Positions 6,380 to 13,641 of a stretch of DNA of 14,229 bases are shown in pieces. The notes under the pieces are model-generated. The model worked only from the letters and a program-made list of their open reading frames with translations. It did no database searches and was not told the origin of the DNA. The stretch comes from an uncultured Collinsella sp. (GTDB lineage: Bacteria > Actinomycetota > Coriobacteriia > Coriobacteriales > Coriobacteriaceae). Each line of letters opens with the position of its first letter. Within the stretch, counting starts at the first letter, position 1. The stretch lies in the NCBI GenBank assembly GCA_900551305.1, contig URVK01000018.1, positions 1 to 14,229 of the forward strand, read 5' to 3'. A program made the position numbers and the translations under genes.

Positions 6380-7315
6380 CTACAGCTCGGTCACGACAAC
6401 GCCGTTGTAAACCTCGTCCCAACGATCCATAACCAAGTGGCCAGTCATGGGATCCATGGCATTGAGCTTGCCGCAGGTGTTGGCGGTACGCAGCACCGTC
6501 TCGTCGTCGGCGCCGGCAGCAATCGCATGTGCGAAGCCGGCAATGGTCGAATCGCCAGAGCCCGTAGCGTTAACGGCGGGGATATCGGGGGTCTTGGCGC
6601 GGAACGCACGGCCATTGTGGAAGCCAACTGAGCCGGCAGCGCCCATGGATACGACGACCCAGGGGATATCGGAGAAGCGGGCGTCAGAGGCGAGCGCGGA
6701 ACGGAGCTCGTCCACATCGTCGGTGGTAAAGCTCGTGCCCAGAAGGCCGTTAATTTCGGTCAGGTTAGGCTTAACCAGCTCAGGCTTGACCTCGGACTTG
6801 AGCGCAGCCTCAAGCGAGGCGCCCGAGGTATCGAGCAGCACCTTGGCGCCGGCGTTCTCAGCAATGCCCGTGATCTTGGCGTAGTAGTCCGCCTCGACGC
6901 CGCGGGGCAGCGAACCCGAGATAGTAACGACATCGGCCTTGCTCGCAAGCTCGGCGAACTTGTCGGTAAAGGCATCGAGTTCCTCGGGGGCAATCGTCGG
7001 GCCGCTCTCGAGCAGCTCGGTCTGGTTGCCGGCATGAAGGATATTGAGGCAGATGCGGGTCTCGCCCTTGATGGGCACAAAATCATTCTTAATGCCGTTG
7101 GCATCCATGAGCTCGGCCATATAGGCGCCCATATGACCACCAAGCAGGCCGGTTGCCACGACATCGTCGCCCAGCTGGCCCAGGACGCGGGCCACGTTGA
7201 GGCCCTTACCGCCGGCGGTCTTTTCGGGCGTCACGCGGTTGACGTCGTCGATAATGAGCTCATCGAGCTGATAGCGCGTATCGACGGACGGGTTCATCGT
7301 AACGGTGAGGATCAT
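6380..7315 (-). CDS. lacC: Tagatose-6-phosphate kinase (LacC), PfkB family
   Basis: Phosphorylates tagatose-6-phosphate with ATP to tagatose-1,6-bisphosphate in the cytoplasm. From ATG 7315 it is 311 aa, the LacC length. Motifs: N-terminal MILTVTMNPSVDTRYQL, the PfkB substrate-binding KTAGGKGLNVARVLGQLG (32-49), TISGSLPRG (131-139), and the ATP/anion-hole motif NATGSGDSTIAG (249-260) with catalytic Asp255. Full-length resemblance to staphylococcal LacC is strong, but LacC and 1-phosphofructokinase (FruK) are close relatives; the lac neighbours decide for LacC. GGAG lies 6 nt before the ATG. A longer reading from an upstream TTG would add 13 residues absent from the family. It follows the lacX-like gene by 59 bp and probably shares its transcript. 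Confidence 0.87.
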   Translation of the reverse strand: MILTVTMNPSVDTRYQLDELIIDDVNRVTPEKTAGGKGLNVARVLGQLGDDVVATGLLGGHMGAYMAELMDANGIKNDFVPIKGETRICLNILHAGNQTELLESGPTIAPEELDAFTDKFAELASKADVVTISGSLPRGVEADYYAKITGIAENAGAKVLLDTSGASLEAALKSEVKPELVKPNLTEINGLLGTSFTTDDVDELRSALASDARFSDIPWVVVSMGAAGSVGFHNGRAFRAKTPDIPAVNATGSGDSTIAGFAHAIAAGADDETVLRTANTCGKLNAMDPMTGHLVMDRWDEVYNGVVVTEL

Positions 7316-7320
7316 TTCTA

Positions 7321-7345
7321 GCTCCTTATCTCGCAGGCTCCTTAT
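7321..7345 (-). promoter_or_regulatory. Doubled ribosome binding site ahead of lacC
   Basis: The 9-base sequence ATAAGGAGC occurs twice on the minus strand (7337-7345 and 7321-7329), 16 bp apart start to start. The copy nearest lacC is correctly placed for the ATG at 7315; the upstream copy has no start codon at suitable spacing. Confidence 0.5.
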
Positions 7346-7374
7346 GCCTTGCAAAACGAATTGGCTACATGCGA

Positions 7375-8256
7375 CTACAGAATCTCGATTGTGAACGAGC
7401 GCACGATGGTTTCTTTGGGCTTGGCGATAAGGCAGCCGCGCTTGTGCTCAAGCACGTCATCCTCATCGGAACAGGTCGAGAGGCCGCCCCAGGGTTCAAC
7501 TGCCACAAAATCACCCTCGGGCTTGCTCCACACAATGAGGTACGGGAAGCCCTCAAAGCTCAGGCGAACGCCCTTGTCCTCGCCCTTTTTGGAAAGCGTG
7601 ACCTGACGGCTCTCGAGCACGTCAAAGATGGTCTCCGCAAAATCGAAGAGCTCATGCGACAAAGGCAGCGTCTTTCCCACCATGGGGTTCTTGGAGCGCC
7701 TGTCCGCATCAATCAATCCGGTCGAGGGAACGGCGGTGCAGAGCTCCGCAGCCTCGTCTTTCTCAAAACGCAACTCGTAGTCCGTATAGGACTCACCCTC
7801 GTCGAGCGGACACCTAAAGCCGGGGTGTCCACCGATAAAGAAAGGCATGTCCTCGGTGCCCTCGTTGGTAACCTCATAGGAGACACGCACGGCGGCGTCC
7901 TCGAGCGTATAGCGGGCGACAAGTTTAAACGGATACGGATAATCGCTCAGCAGCGCGGCGTTATCCTCGGATGCCAGGCACATAGCCAACTCGTTTGTGC
8001 TTTGGCTCAACAGCTTCCACTCCTGCTTGCGCGCAAAGCCGTGGCGGGCGAGCTTCACATGATGTCCGGCAAACGTCATGGCGCTGTTATCGCGCAAACC
8101 TCCGCAAATCGGGAAGCAAATCGGTGCCTGGCCGGACCACACCGCGGGATCGCCCTGCCACAAGTACTCGCGACCTCCAGCCTCAATCGAGGTAAACGAA
8201 CCACCGGCCGTGGAGACCTTGATAGAAATCGAATCGTTGGAGAGAGCGTATTCCAT
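7375..8256 (-). CDS. lacX: Aldose 1-epimerase family protein, LacX-like
   Basis: A 293-aa epimerase-fold protein resembling LacX, the accessory gene of lactococcal lac operons, more than classical GalM. Shared marks are YLWQGDPAVWSGQAPICFPICG (31-52), the RHGF histidine (H72), GGHPGF with the likely catalytic His (H144), and EPWGGLS with the likely catalytic Glu (E254). Its presumed role is anomer interconversion of a sugar or sugar phosphate; the real substrate is not established from sequence. ATG 8256 is chosen because GAAAGGA lies 6 nt upstream; an upstream in-frame extension (to 8391) is not family-like. It is the first gene of the minus-strand unit lacX-lacC-(nagA remnant)-yhcH and is divergent from the flavodoxin-like gene, 156 bp apart. 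I found no convincing promoter in that gap. Confidence 0.85.
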   Translation of the reverse strand: MEYALSNDSISIKVSTAGGSFTSIEAGGREYLWQGDPAVWSGQAPICFPICGGLRDNSAMTFAGHHVKLARHGFARKQEWKLLSQSTNELAMCLASEDNAALLSDYPYPFKLVARYTLEDAAVRVSYEVTNEGTEDMPFFIGGHPGFRCPLDEGESYTDYELRFEKDEAAELCTAVPSTGLIDADRRSKNPMVGKTLPLSHELFDFAETIFDVLESRQVTLSKKGEDKGVRLSFEGFPYLIVWSKPEGDFVAVEPWGGLSTCSDEDDVLEHKRGCLIAKPKETIVRSFTIEIL

Positions 8257-8412
8257 TGTCCATCCTTTCGAACAACTGCTTTTTGCTCGCAAGAACCCGT
8301 CTCGGCCCTGACCAAAGGACAAACCCGCACGTTCATCGATGCGTCCGGTTTCCCAGGCATGCAACGGGGTACCATACAGACATTGATGCAATTACAGCTG
8401 AAAGGCCTTCTT

Positions 8413-8997
8413 ATGCGAACCATCATCCTTTATGCCTCACGCCACCACGGCAATACGAAAAAGCTCGTGGACGCCATCGTTGAGGCACACCCCGAAATCG
8501 ATACCCTCGACGTGAAGTCACTCGGTAAAAACGAGTACCCCGACCTGCACGAATACCATCTGATCGGTGTCGCCACAGGTATTTATTACTCCGAGATCGA
8601 CAAAGATATGGCGCGCGTGCTCACGAACGTGCTGCAGCCGCAGGACAAGGTGTTTGGCCTTATGACCTACGGTGGCAAAAACAAGTGGTACGGCAAGGAT
8701 ATCGATGGCATCTGCCGCATGAGGCAGGCCATCTTTATGGGCGTCTACGGCTGTCCCGGCTTTGATACGTGGGGGCCGTTCAAACTCACCGGCGGTGTCC
8801 AGAAGGGGCACCCAACTGCCGAAGAGATTAAGGGAGCTGTCGATTTCTTCGACAAAATCGAAGATGAGTACGGCGATATCATCGTCGAAGAGTATGCCAA
8901 GCGCGAGAAGCGTCTAGCATACGAAAAGGAGCATCCCGCGGGGGGTCTTGTGGCCGGCGTCAAGCGCACGGCAAAGAAGATCGCTAACAAGCTGTAA
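8413..8997 (+). CDS. Flavodoxin-like FMN-binding protein
   Basis: A 194-aa soluble protein with a flavodoxin fold. The FMN phosphate loop is YASRHHGNTKKL (7-18), and MTYGGKNKWYG (84-94) is in the place of the second flavin loop. Two cysteines (C103 and C114, the latter in YGCPGFDTWGPF) and a basic Lys/Arg-rich tail (163-193) follow. It likely moves electrons or acts as a small flavin reductase; the partner is unknown and nothing ties it to sugar use. AAAGG lies 8 nt before the ATG. The frame is open far upstream, but that part is antisense to lacX and is not coding. It is monocistronic: lacX is divergent, and a strong terminator follows and faces the convergent nagA. Confidence 0.85.
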   Translation: MRTIILYASRHHGNTKKLVDAIVEAHPEIDTLDVKSLGKNEYPDLHEYHLIGVATGIYYSEIDKDMARVLTNVLQPQDKVFGLMTYGGKNKWYGKDIDGICRMRQAIFMGVYGCPGFDTWGPFKLTGGVQKGHPTAEEIKGAVDFFDKIEDEYGDIIVEEYAKREKRLAYEKEHPAGGLVAGVKRTAKKIANKL

Positions 8998-9028
8998 CTG
9001 TTAAGGTGCTTTTGAGCGTTTAACCCAT

Positions 9029-9066
9029 ACGGCGGGTCCGAGCAGATTCGGGCCCGCCGTCTTTTT
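9029..9066 (+). terminator. Rho-independent terminator after the flavodoxin-like gene
   Basis: ACGGCGGGTCCGA (9029-9041) pairs with TCGGGCCCGCCGT (9048-9060), 13 bp with one G-T wobble, loop of 6, then CTTTTTCT. Only the + strand side has a T run, so it is not an obvious terminator for nagA, whose stop is at 9073. Confidence 0.92.
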
Positions 9067-9072
9067 CTATCG

Positions 9073-10242
9073 TTACTCGGTAAAGGCGTTGCCGACGCTC
9101 TGGCCGCCAACATACGTCTCGACGAGGGTGAGCTCATGGTCGAACACGACAAAGTCGGCGTCGCGACCCGGCATGATGCTGCCGCACTTATCCTCGATGT
9201 GCGCGGAGCGTGCCGGCACCTCAGTTGCCATGCGAATGGCGATATCGGCGCTGGCGATGCCCCAGTCGACGATGTTCTTGACGCCCTGGGCAAGCGTGAG
9301 CACCGAGCCGGCAATGCTCTTGCCGTCGGCGAGCCAGCACAGGTTGTCCTTCATGATGACGTCCATGCCGCCACTGGTGTAGCTGCCCTCGGGCATGCCG
9401 CCGCAACCCAGGCAGTCGGTGATGAGTACCGTGTGCTGCCAGCCCTTTGCCTGCAGCAGCGCCTTGATGGCGGCAGGGTTTACGTGCTTGCCGTCACAGA
9501 TGATCTCGGCGTAGGTCTCGGGCGTAGACATGGCAGCACCCACGACACCGGGCTCACGGTGATGCAGACCGCGCTGGCCGTTATAGGTATGCGTAAAGCA
9601 GCTGGCACCGGCATTGATAGCGGCGATGCACTCATCGTAGGTGGCGTCGGAGTGACCGATGCTGGTCACCACGCCCTTGGCGTTCAGAGCAGCCGCATAA
9701 GCAGCGGCACCATCGCGCTCGGCGGCCATGGCGCTCTTAACGATGCGACCGCCCGCAGCCTCCTGCCACTGATCGAAGACCTCCTCGGAGGGATCGATAA
9801 GATAAGCGGGGTTCTGCGCGCCCACGTGCTTCATAGTAAAGAAGGGGCCCTCCAGGTAGATGCCCTGAATGCGAGCACCGCAGAAGTCGGGGCCGCGGCC
9901 CTCGTCAGCCTGGGCGATGGCGGCGCAGGCATCCTTGATCTGCTCGACGCCATCGGTGAACGTCGTGGGCAGCCAGCTGGTGGTACCGCGACGGGCGAGC
10001 TCGGTCGAGCTGATATCAATGCCCTCGGGATCGTTATCGGTAGTCGAGTGGTTATAGAAGCCATGGATGTGAGTATCGACCATACCCGGTGCGATCCACG
10101 ATCCCGTGTAGTCCTTAATCTCGCAAGAGGGCTCGTCGGCCTGCCAGGCGCCAAAAACGCCATCCTCGACCATAAGATAGCCGCCCAGTTGCGGGCCTGC
10201 CGGCAAGAAGAACTTGTCAGCCTTAATTGCGTACGTGCTCAT
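9073..10242 (-). CDS. nagA: N-acetylglucosamine/N-acetylgalactosamine-6-phosphate deacetylase
   Basis: Cytoplasmic amidohydrolase that removes acetate from GlcNAc-6-P or GalNAc-6-P. At 389 aa it has the NagA length. Metal and catalytic residues are in place: the HIHG motif (H58, H60), the metal Glu in YLEGPFF (E131), IGHSDATYDE (H197), THTYNGQRGLHHREPG (H218, H227, H228), GKHV (H253), and the catalytic Asp in LITDCLG (D276). The usual 'FNAM' after the fourth histidine is YNGQ here, a subfamily variation. ATG 10242 has AAGGAG 5 nt upstream; a GTG 6 bp earlier would overlap that site. It lies downstream of agaS but behind a strong terminator, so it probably has its own promoter (weak candidate TATAAG in 10243-10300). 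Next to agaS and mannose-family PTS genes, GalNAc-6-P is the likelier substrate; a role for GlcNAc-6-P cannot be excluded. Confidence 0.92.
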   Translation of the reverse strand: MSTYAIKADKFFLPAGPQLGGYLMVEDGVFGAWQADEPSCEIKDYTGSWIAPGMVDTHIHGFYNHSTTDNDPEGIDISSTELARRGTTSWLPTTFTDGVEQIKDACAAIAQADEGRGPDFCGARIQGIYLEGPFFTMKHVGAQNPAYLIDPSEEVFDQWQEAAGGRIVKSAMAAERDGAAAYAAALNAKGVVTSIGHSDATYDECIAAINAGASCFTHTYNGQRGLHHREPGVVGAAMSTPETYAEIICDGKHVNPAAIKALLQAKGWQHTVLITDCLGCGGMPEGSYTSGGMDVIMKDNLCWLADGKSIAGSVLTLAQGVKNIVDWGIASADIAIRMATEVPARSAHIEDKCGSIMPGRDADFVVFDHELTLVETYVGGQSVGNAFTE

Positions 10243-10299
10243 ATGCACTCCTTGCTTCTAAAGCAGTTGACTTTGGTAATGCTTATACCCGGTCCATGT

Positions 10300-10342
10300 A
10301 AAAACAAAAAGCGCCCGCCCGCCGTTATGAGCGGACGGGCGC
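10300..10342 (-). terminator. Rho-independent terminator after agaS
   Basis: On the minus strand GCGCCCGTCCGC (10331-10342) pairs with GCGGGCGGGCGC (10311-10322), 12 bp with one G-T wobble and an 8-nt loop, followed by TTTTTGTTTTT. It separates agaS from nagA. Confidence 0.92.
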
Positions 10343-10360
10343 CCTTACAGGGGGACGCGA

Positions 10361-11527
10361 TTAAGCGGTGAAGGGGTGAATCGTCACGCCCTTAACCACG
10401 CGGTTGACCGTGCCGGTGGGGCTCGGCGTATCGGGCGTGTTGCCCACGCGCACGGAGTTGAGCAGACTGATAGCCTGGGCAAACATCACGAACGGCAGAG
10501 CAAGGTAGCCCTCGGGAAGTGCCTCGTAGCCCTTAAAGGTGAAGGACTCGCCCTCGTAGACGGTAGCGCCTTCCTGCTGAACGGCAACGGTGTGCTGAGC
10601 GATCTTGTCGCCACCGATCTCGTTGAGGATGTCGATGTCGTACTGACGGGTGTAGGCGTCGTTGTTGACGAACACGAAGACGAGCGTCTTATCGTCGACG
10701 AAGGACTTAGGTCCGTGACGATAGCCCATGGAGGTGTCGTAGGAAGTAGCAACCAGACCGTGAGCGAGCTCGAGGATCTTGAGCTGGCTCTCCTGGGCAA
10801 GACCACCGAAGGAGCCAGAACCCAAGTAGGTCACGCGGTTGAAATCGCCAGCGAGGTAATCGGCGATCTCAGGCTCACGGGAGATGACCTCCTCGCCCAT
10901 CTTGGCAATCGTCTCGACCCACTCGGCCTTCTGCTCGTCAGAGGCAGTGTCGAAAATAAGGGTGGAGAGCAGGGTCATGCATGTGTAGGAACCGGTCATG
11001 GCGAAGCCCTTGTCGTTGGCGCGCGGGATGAGCAGCGTCAGCGCATTGGGATCATCGGCGGACTCGACGGCGAGCTTGCCCTCGGGCGCGCAGGTGATGT
11101 TGAGGAACTTGACGTTGTGGACGAGTTCCTTGGCAACGGCAACGGCGGCAAGGCTCTCGGGGCTGTTGCCAGAGCGGGCAAAGGAAACCACGAGCGTGGG
11201 ATCCTCGGCGCGCAGGAAGTCGCGCGGGGCGCTCACGATGTCGGTCGTGGCGATGGGCTTAAAGTCGTAGAGATCAGTGTTGCCAGCGTGACGCAGGTAC
11301 GGGGCGCATGTATCGCCAACGTAGTCGGACGTACCGGCACCGGTGAAGACAACGGACAGACGACCCTCGCCCATAGCGCGAGCCTCGGCCAGGAAGGCCT
11401 CGATGGCCTCCTTGTTCTCGCGATAGATGTTGAGCGTATCGCGCCAAAGCTCGGGCTGCTGAGCAATCTCGGCCGTGGTGATCTGGGCGCCAAGCTCGGT
11501 GAGCTCCTCGACACTCTTCTCGAACAT
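10361..11527 (-). CDS. agaS: Galactosamine-6-phosphate deaminase/isomerase, SIS domain (AgaS)
   Basis: Double-SIS-domain enzyme of 388 aa, the AgaS length. AgaS converts galactosamine-6-phosphate to tagatose-6-phosphate plus ammonia. Landmarks of the first SIS domain: VVFTGAGTSDYVGD (59-72) and the sugar-phosphate loop VSFARSGNSPES (114-125). The second SIS domain has YLGSGSFGGLAQESQLKILE (234-253) and the characteristic YDTSMGYRHGPKSFV (263-277). A GlmS-type glutaminase domain is absent. GAGAGAGG lies 8 nt before the ATG at 11527. It has its own promoter with a likely GntR operator (11567-11602) and its own terminator, so it is probably monocistronic. With nagA, the PTS IIC/IID and lacC it completes most of a GalNAc-to-tagatose-bisphosphate route. 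Confidence 0.9.
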   Translation of the reverse strand: MFEKSVEELTELGAQITTAEIAQQPELWRDTLNIYRENKEAIEAFLAEARAMGEGRLSVVFTGAGTSDYVGDTCAPYLRHAGNTDLYDFKPIATTDIVSAPRDFLRAEDPTLVVSFARSGNSPESLAAVAVAKELVHNVKFLNITCAPEGKLAVESADDPNALTLLIPRANDKGFAMTGSYTCMTLLSTLIFDTASDEQKAEWVETIAKMGEEVISREPEIADYLAGDFNRVTYLGSGSFGGLAQESQLKILELAHGLVATSYDTSMGYRHGPKSFVDDKTLVFVFVNNDAYTRQYDIDILNEIGGDKIAQHTVAVQQEGATVYEGESFTFKGYEALPEGYLALPFVMFAQAISLLNSVRVGNTPDTPSPTGTVNRVVKGVTIHPFTA

Positions 11528-11566
11528 TTTTAATACCTCTCTCTAGAAGTAATCCTCTGACGTGCA

Positions 11567-11602
11567 ATTATACACTTCGGTTGGTTATCTGGTAGTAACC
11601 AG
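11567..11602 (-). promoter_or_regulatory. agaS promoter with GntR/NagR-type operator
   Basis: The minus strand has a perfect -10 TATAAT (11567-11572), 39 bp before the agaS ATG. Upstream, at the -35 position, lies the near-palindrome CTGGTTACTACCAG (11589-11602; + strand CTGGTAGTAACCAG). It fits the TGGT-N4-ACCA pattern bound by NagR/DasR-type GntR regulators, and a further TGGTTA half-site adjoins it. Because it covers the -35 region (itself weak), the bound repressor would block RNA polymerase. The adjacent gntR gene is the obvious candidate regulator. Confidence 0.6.
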
Positions 11603-11641
11603 TTAAATGCAAAGAATCACCATATGGAAACGATGCGAGCA

Positions 11642-12373
11642 CTAGTTGCTGCGCTGGTGGTAAACCTTGTATTTAAACTGATCGGCACGAGCAACCGAGA
11701 GTGTGTACTCCACTACCTCGTTTGACTCGTTATACGTAGTCCTGACCAAATCGAGCACAGGCGAGCCCTCGACAATTCCCAAAAGGTGGGCATCGGTGGG
11801 ACGGGCTATGCTCGCATAGAACTCCTCTTCGGCCACGCGAATCTTTTGCTGAAAGTCCTGCTCAATCACATCGTAAAGCGGCTTACGCTCTAGCAGTGGT
11901 CGCTTTAGGGATAGAAATTGACGAACCGGTAGATAGCTGCGTTCGACCATCATGGGCATGTTGTCGGCAGAACGAAGACGCTTGAGCTTAAAAATGCGAT
12001 TACCGATACGCAATCCCATATGCTCAGCCAGATTCTTATCGGCCTCCATCTCGCAAAAATCGAGAATCGTGGTCTCGGGTTCTCGACCCATCGCGCGCAT
12101 CTGCTCGGTAAAGCTGTAGGACTGCATAAGATTGGTTGCCTTTGCCGAACGGTCGGTCACAAAGGTACCGCGACCGTGCTGCCGAACCACCAGTCCTAAA
12201 CGCTCCAGTTCCTGCAGAGCCAGGCGTACCGTAGTGCGCGAGAGACCATAGCGCTCCGAAAGTTCGCGCTCGGAAGGAATCATGTCACCGGCGCGATATT
12301 CATGGTCAATCTTTTCGGTCAGAATATCGACCAGCTGATCGTACAGCGGTTGCTTACGCGCTCCGATCGCCAT
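11642..12373 (-). CDS. GntR-family (HutC/UTRA) transcriptional regulator
   Basis: A 243-aa regulator with the NagR/AgaR-like layout. Residues about 9-75 are the GntR winged helix: PLYDQLVDILTEKI, GDMIPSERELSERYGLSRTTVRLALQELERLG (29-60), and the wing RQHGRGTFV (64-72). Residues about 95-238 are a UTRA ligand domain, with NRIFKLKRLRSADNMPMMVERSYLP in two parts (124-148) and a C-terminal VVEYTLSVARAD typical of sugar-phosphate sensors. Its ligand is probably an amino-sugar phosphate, judged from agaS, nagA and the PTS genes around it. GGGAGGA lies 4-5 nt before the ATG at 12373. It lies between the PTS operon terminator and agaS, on the same strand, and no terminator is seen between it and agaS. 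Confidence 0.88.
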   Translation of the reverse strand: MAIGARKQPLYDQLVDILTEKIDHEYRAGDMIPSERELSERYGLSRTTVRLALQELERLGLVVRQHGRGTFVTDRSAKATNLMQSYSFTEQMRAMGREPETTILDFCEMEADKNLAEHMGLRIGNRIFKLKRLRSADNMPMMVERSYLPVRQFLSLKRPLLERKPLYDVIEQDFQQKIRVAEEEFYASIARPTDAHLLGIVEGSPVLDLVRTTYNESNEVVEYTLSVARADQFKYKVYHQRSN

Positions 12374-12401
12374 CCTATCCTCCCTTTTGCTCGAATTCGG
12401 C

Positions 12402-12419
12402 TAACTACCTAGGGTGTTA
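12402..12419. promoter_or_regulatory. 18-bp palindrome upstream of gntR
   Basis: TAACTACCTAGGGTGTTA is a near-perfect palindrome centred on CCTAGG, 29 bp before the gntR ATG and just downstream of a possible -10 (GATAAT on the minus strand, near 12423-12428). It could be an autoregulatory site. It differs from the agaS operator, so the binding protein is uncertain. Confidence 0.35.
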
Positions 12420-12458
12420 TGCATTATCTGTCTGCCACACCCGAATCATTAAGAAAAC

Positions 12459-12492
12459 AAAAGCCGCGCGCTCTTTCGAGCACGCGGCTTTT
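12459..12492 (-). terminator. Rho-independent terminator of the PTS operon (bidirectional in shape)
   Basis: AAAAGCCGCG (12459-12468) and CGCGGCTTTT (12483-12492), with inner GCTC/GAGC and a TTTC loop, make a 14-bp stem with a single C-A mismatch. The minus-strand transcript runs into TTTTGTTTTCTT. A second 8-bp hairpin, GGGGTGTG (12517-12524) with CACACCCC (12538-12545), lies between this and the IID stop. Confidence 0.9.
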
Positions 12493-12558
12493 AACATACA
12501 CATGGCTTAAGGGGTCGGGGTGTGAGCCGCGTAGGGACACACCCCTCAAGCTAGAGCC

Positions 12559-13641
12559 TTACCAGATGCTCGGCCAGAGACCAAGCGGGCCAGCGCCCAG
12601 GATGCCAAGGACGAAGAGCAGGAGAATGCCCTTGGTCGGGGTCCAGCTGTGCTTAGCGAACATGTAGTAAAGCAGCAGCGTAAGCATAAGCGGGACGAGC
12701 TTCGGGACGATGGTGTTGAGGGTGTCGGCAACAGAGAAGTTGACCGGATCCTCGGTAACGGTGCCGTAGGTCACGGACTCCATGCCGTTACCCAGATCGG
12801 TGACGCCGCACTCGACAGCGTTGCCGTCGGCATCGGAAGCGGTAAGGGCATTGCCGTCCTTATCGGTCATGGCGATGGTACCGGCCTCAGCGGTCTCGGT
12901 ATCGATGCCCTCCATACCGGTGAAGTTCTCGGCCTCCTTCTCGGAGACGATCACGGTAGTAGCGGAGAGGCCACGGGTGGTGCCGTTGGGGATCTGGAGG
13001 TTGATCTGGGTGCCACCCATGGTGACGACCAGGCAACCGACGACGAAGACGCCCATGATGGAAGCGGCACGCGTGAAGGCCTGCATGTTGGCGGTCAGAG
13101 CGTCAATAGCGCTGGTGCCAAGCTTGTAGGACCAGTTCATGAGCCAGAAACGCAGAGCGAACTGGACGACGTTGAAGATCACCAGGAAGATGATCGGCGC
13201 AGCGGCGTTGCCGTTGATGGCCATGTTGGAGGTGATGCCAGCCGTGATAGGCACGAGCGTCAGCCAGAACAGGGCGTCACCGATACCACCGAGCGGGCCC
13301 ATTGCGGCGACGCGGACGGCGCGGATCGTGGGGATGTCAACCTTGTTCTGCTCGAGCGAAAGCACGATGCCCATAACAAAGGTGACGAGGAACGGGTGGG
13401 TGTTGAAGAACTCCAAGTTGTGGCTCATGGAAGCCGCGAGGTCGTTCTTGTTGGTGTGGATCTTCTCCAGACCGGGGATGATGGAGTAGAGCCAGCCAGC
13501 GGCCTGCATACGCTCGTAGTTGAACGAGGCCTGCAGGAAGCAGGAGCGCCAAGCCATCTTGTTGAGGGTCTTCTGGTCGAGCTGCGGAGCAGGAGTGAGA
13601 TCCTCGTAGTGCTCCGGGATTACATACTCATTAGATGCCAT
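12559..13641 (-). CDS. PTS mannose/GalNAc-family IID component with an enlarged loop (AgaD-like)
   Basis: Membrane subunit that, with IIC, moves a hexose or amino sugar through the PTS. Family marks: MAWRSCFLQASFNYERMQAAG (29-49), YSIIPGLEKIH, HNLEFFNTHPF (74-84), the signature MGPLGGIGDALFW (114-126), and the C-terminal block IVPKLVPLMLTLLLYYMF (311-328) with a last hydrophobic helix ending GPLGLWPSIW. The protein is 360 aa, whereas IID proteins are usually about 260-290. The extra length is an acidic, polar stretch at about residues 222-300 (e.g. TDKDGNALTASDADGN) placed just before the C-terminal helices. ATG 13641 has GGAGGTGA 8 nt upstream and overlaps the end of the IIC gene by 11 bp, typical of translational coupling. 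An upstream reading to 13674 would extend further into IIC and lacks support. Sugar specificity (GalNAc/galactosamine) is inferred from agaS and nagA. Confidence 0.9.
   Translation of the reverse strand: MASNEYVIPEHYEDLTPAPQLDQKTLNKMAWRSCFLQASFNYERMQAAGWLYSIIPGLEKIHTNKNDLAASMSHNLEFFNTHPFLVTFVMGIVLSLEQNKVDIPTIRAVRVAAMGPLGGIGDALFWLTLVPITAGITSNMAINGNAAAPIIFLVIFNVVQFALRFWLMNWSYKLGTSAIDALTANMQAFTRAASIMGVFVVGCLVVTMGGTQINLQIPNGTTRGLSATTVIVSEKEAENFTGMEGIDTETAEAGTIAMTDKDGNALTASDADGNAVECGVTDLGNGMESVTYGTVTEDPVNFSVADTLNTIVPKLVPLMLTLLLYYMFAKHSWTPTKGILLLFVLGILGAGPLGLWPSIW

Noticed and set aside
7369..8412. A 348-codon upstream extension of the flavodoxin-like gene
   Set aside because: It is antisense to the well-supported lacX gene, and the flavodoxin fold and ribosome site begin at 8413.
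9136..10371. A 411-codon open frame on the + strand antisense to nagA
   Set aside because: It mirrors the nagA codons of a GC-rich gene, has no recognisable motifs, and would overlap a terminator and the true gene completely. Similar antisense frames over agaS (10376-11533), galM (3255-4160) and IID (12649-13728) are rejected for the same reason.
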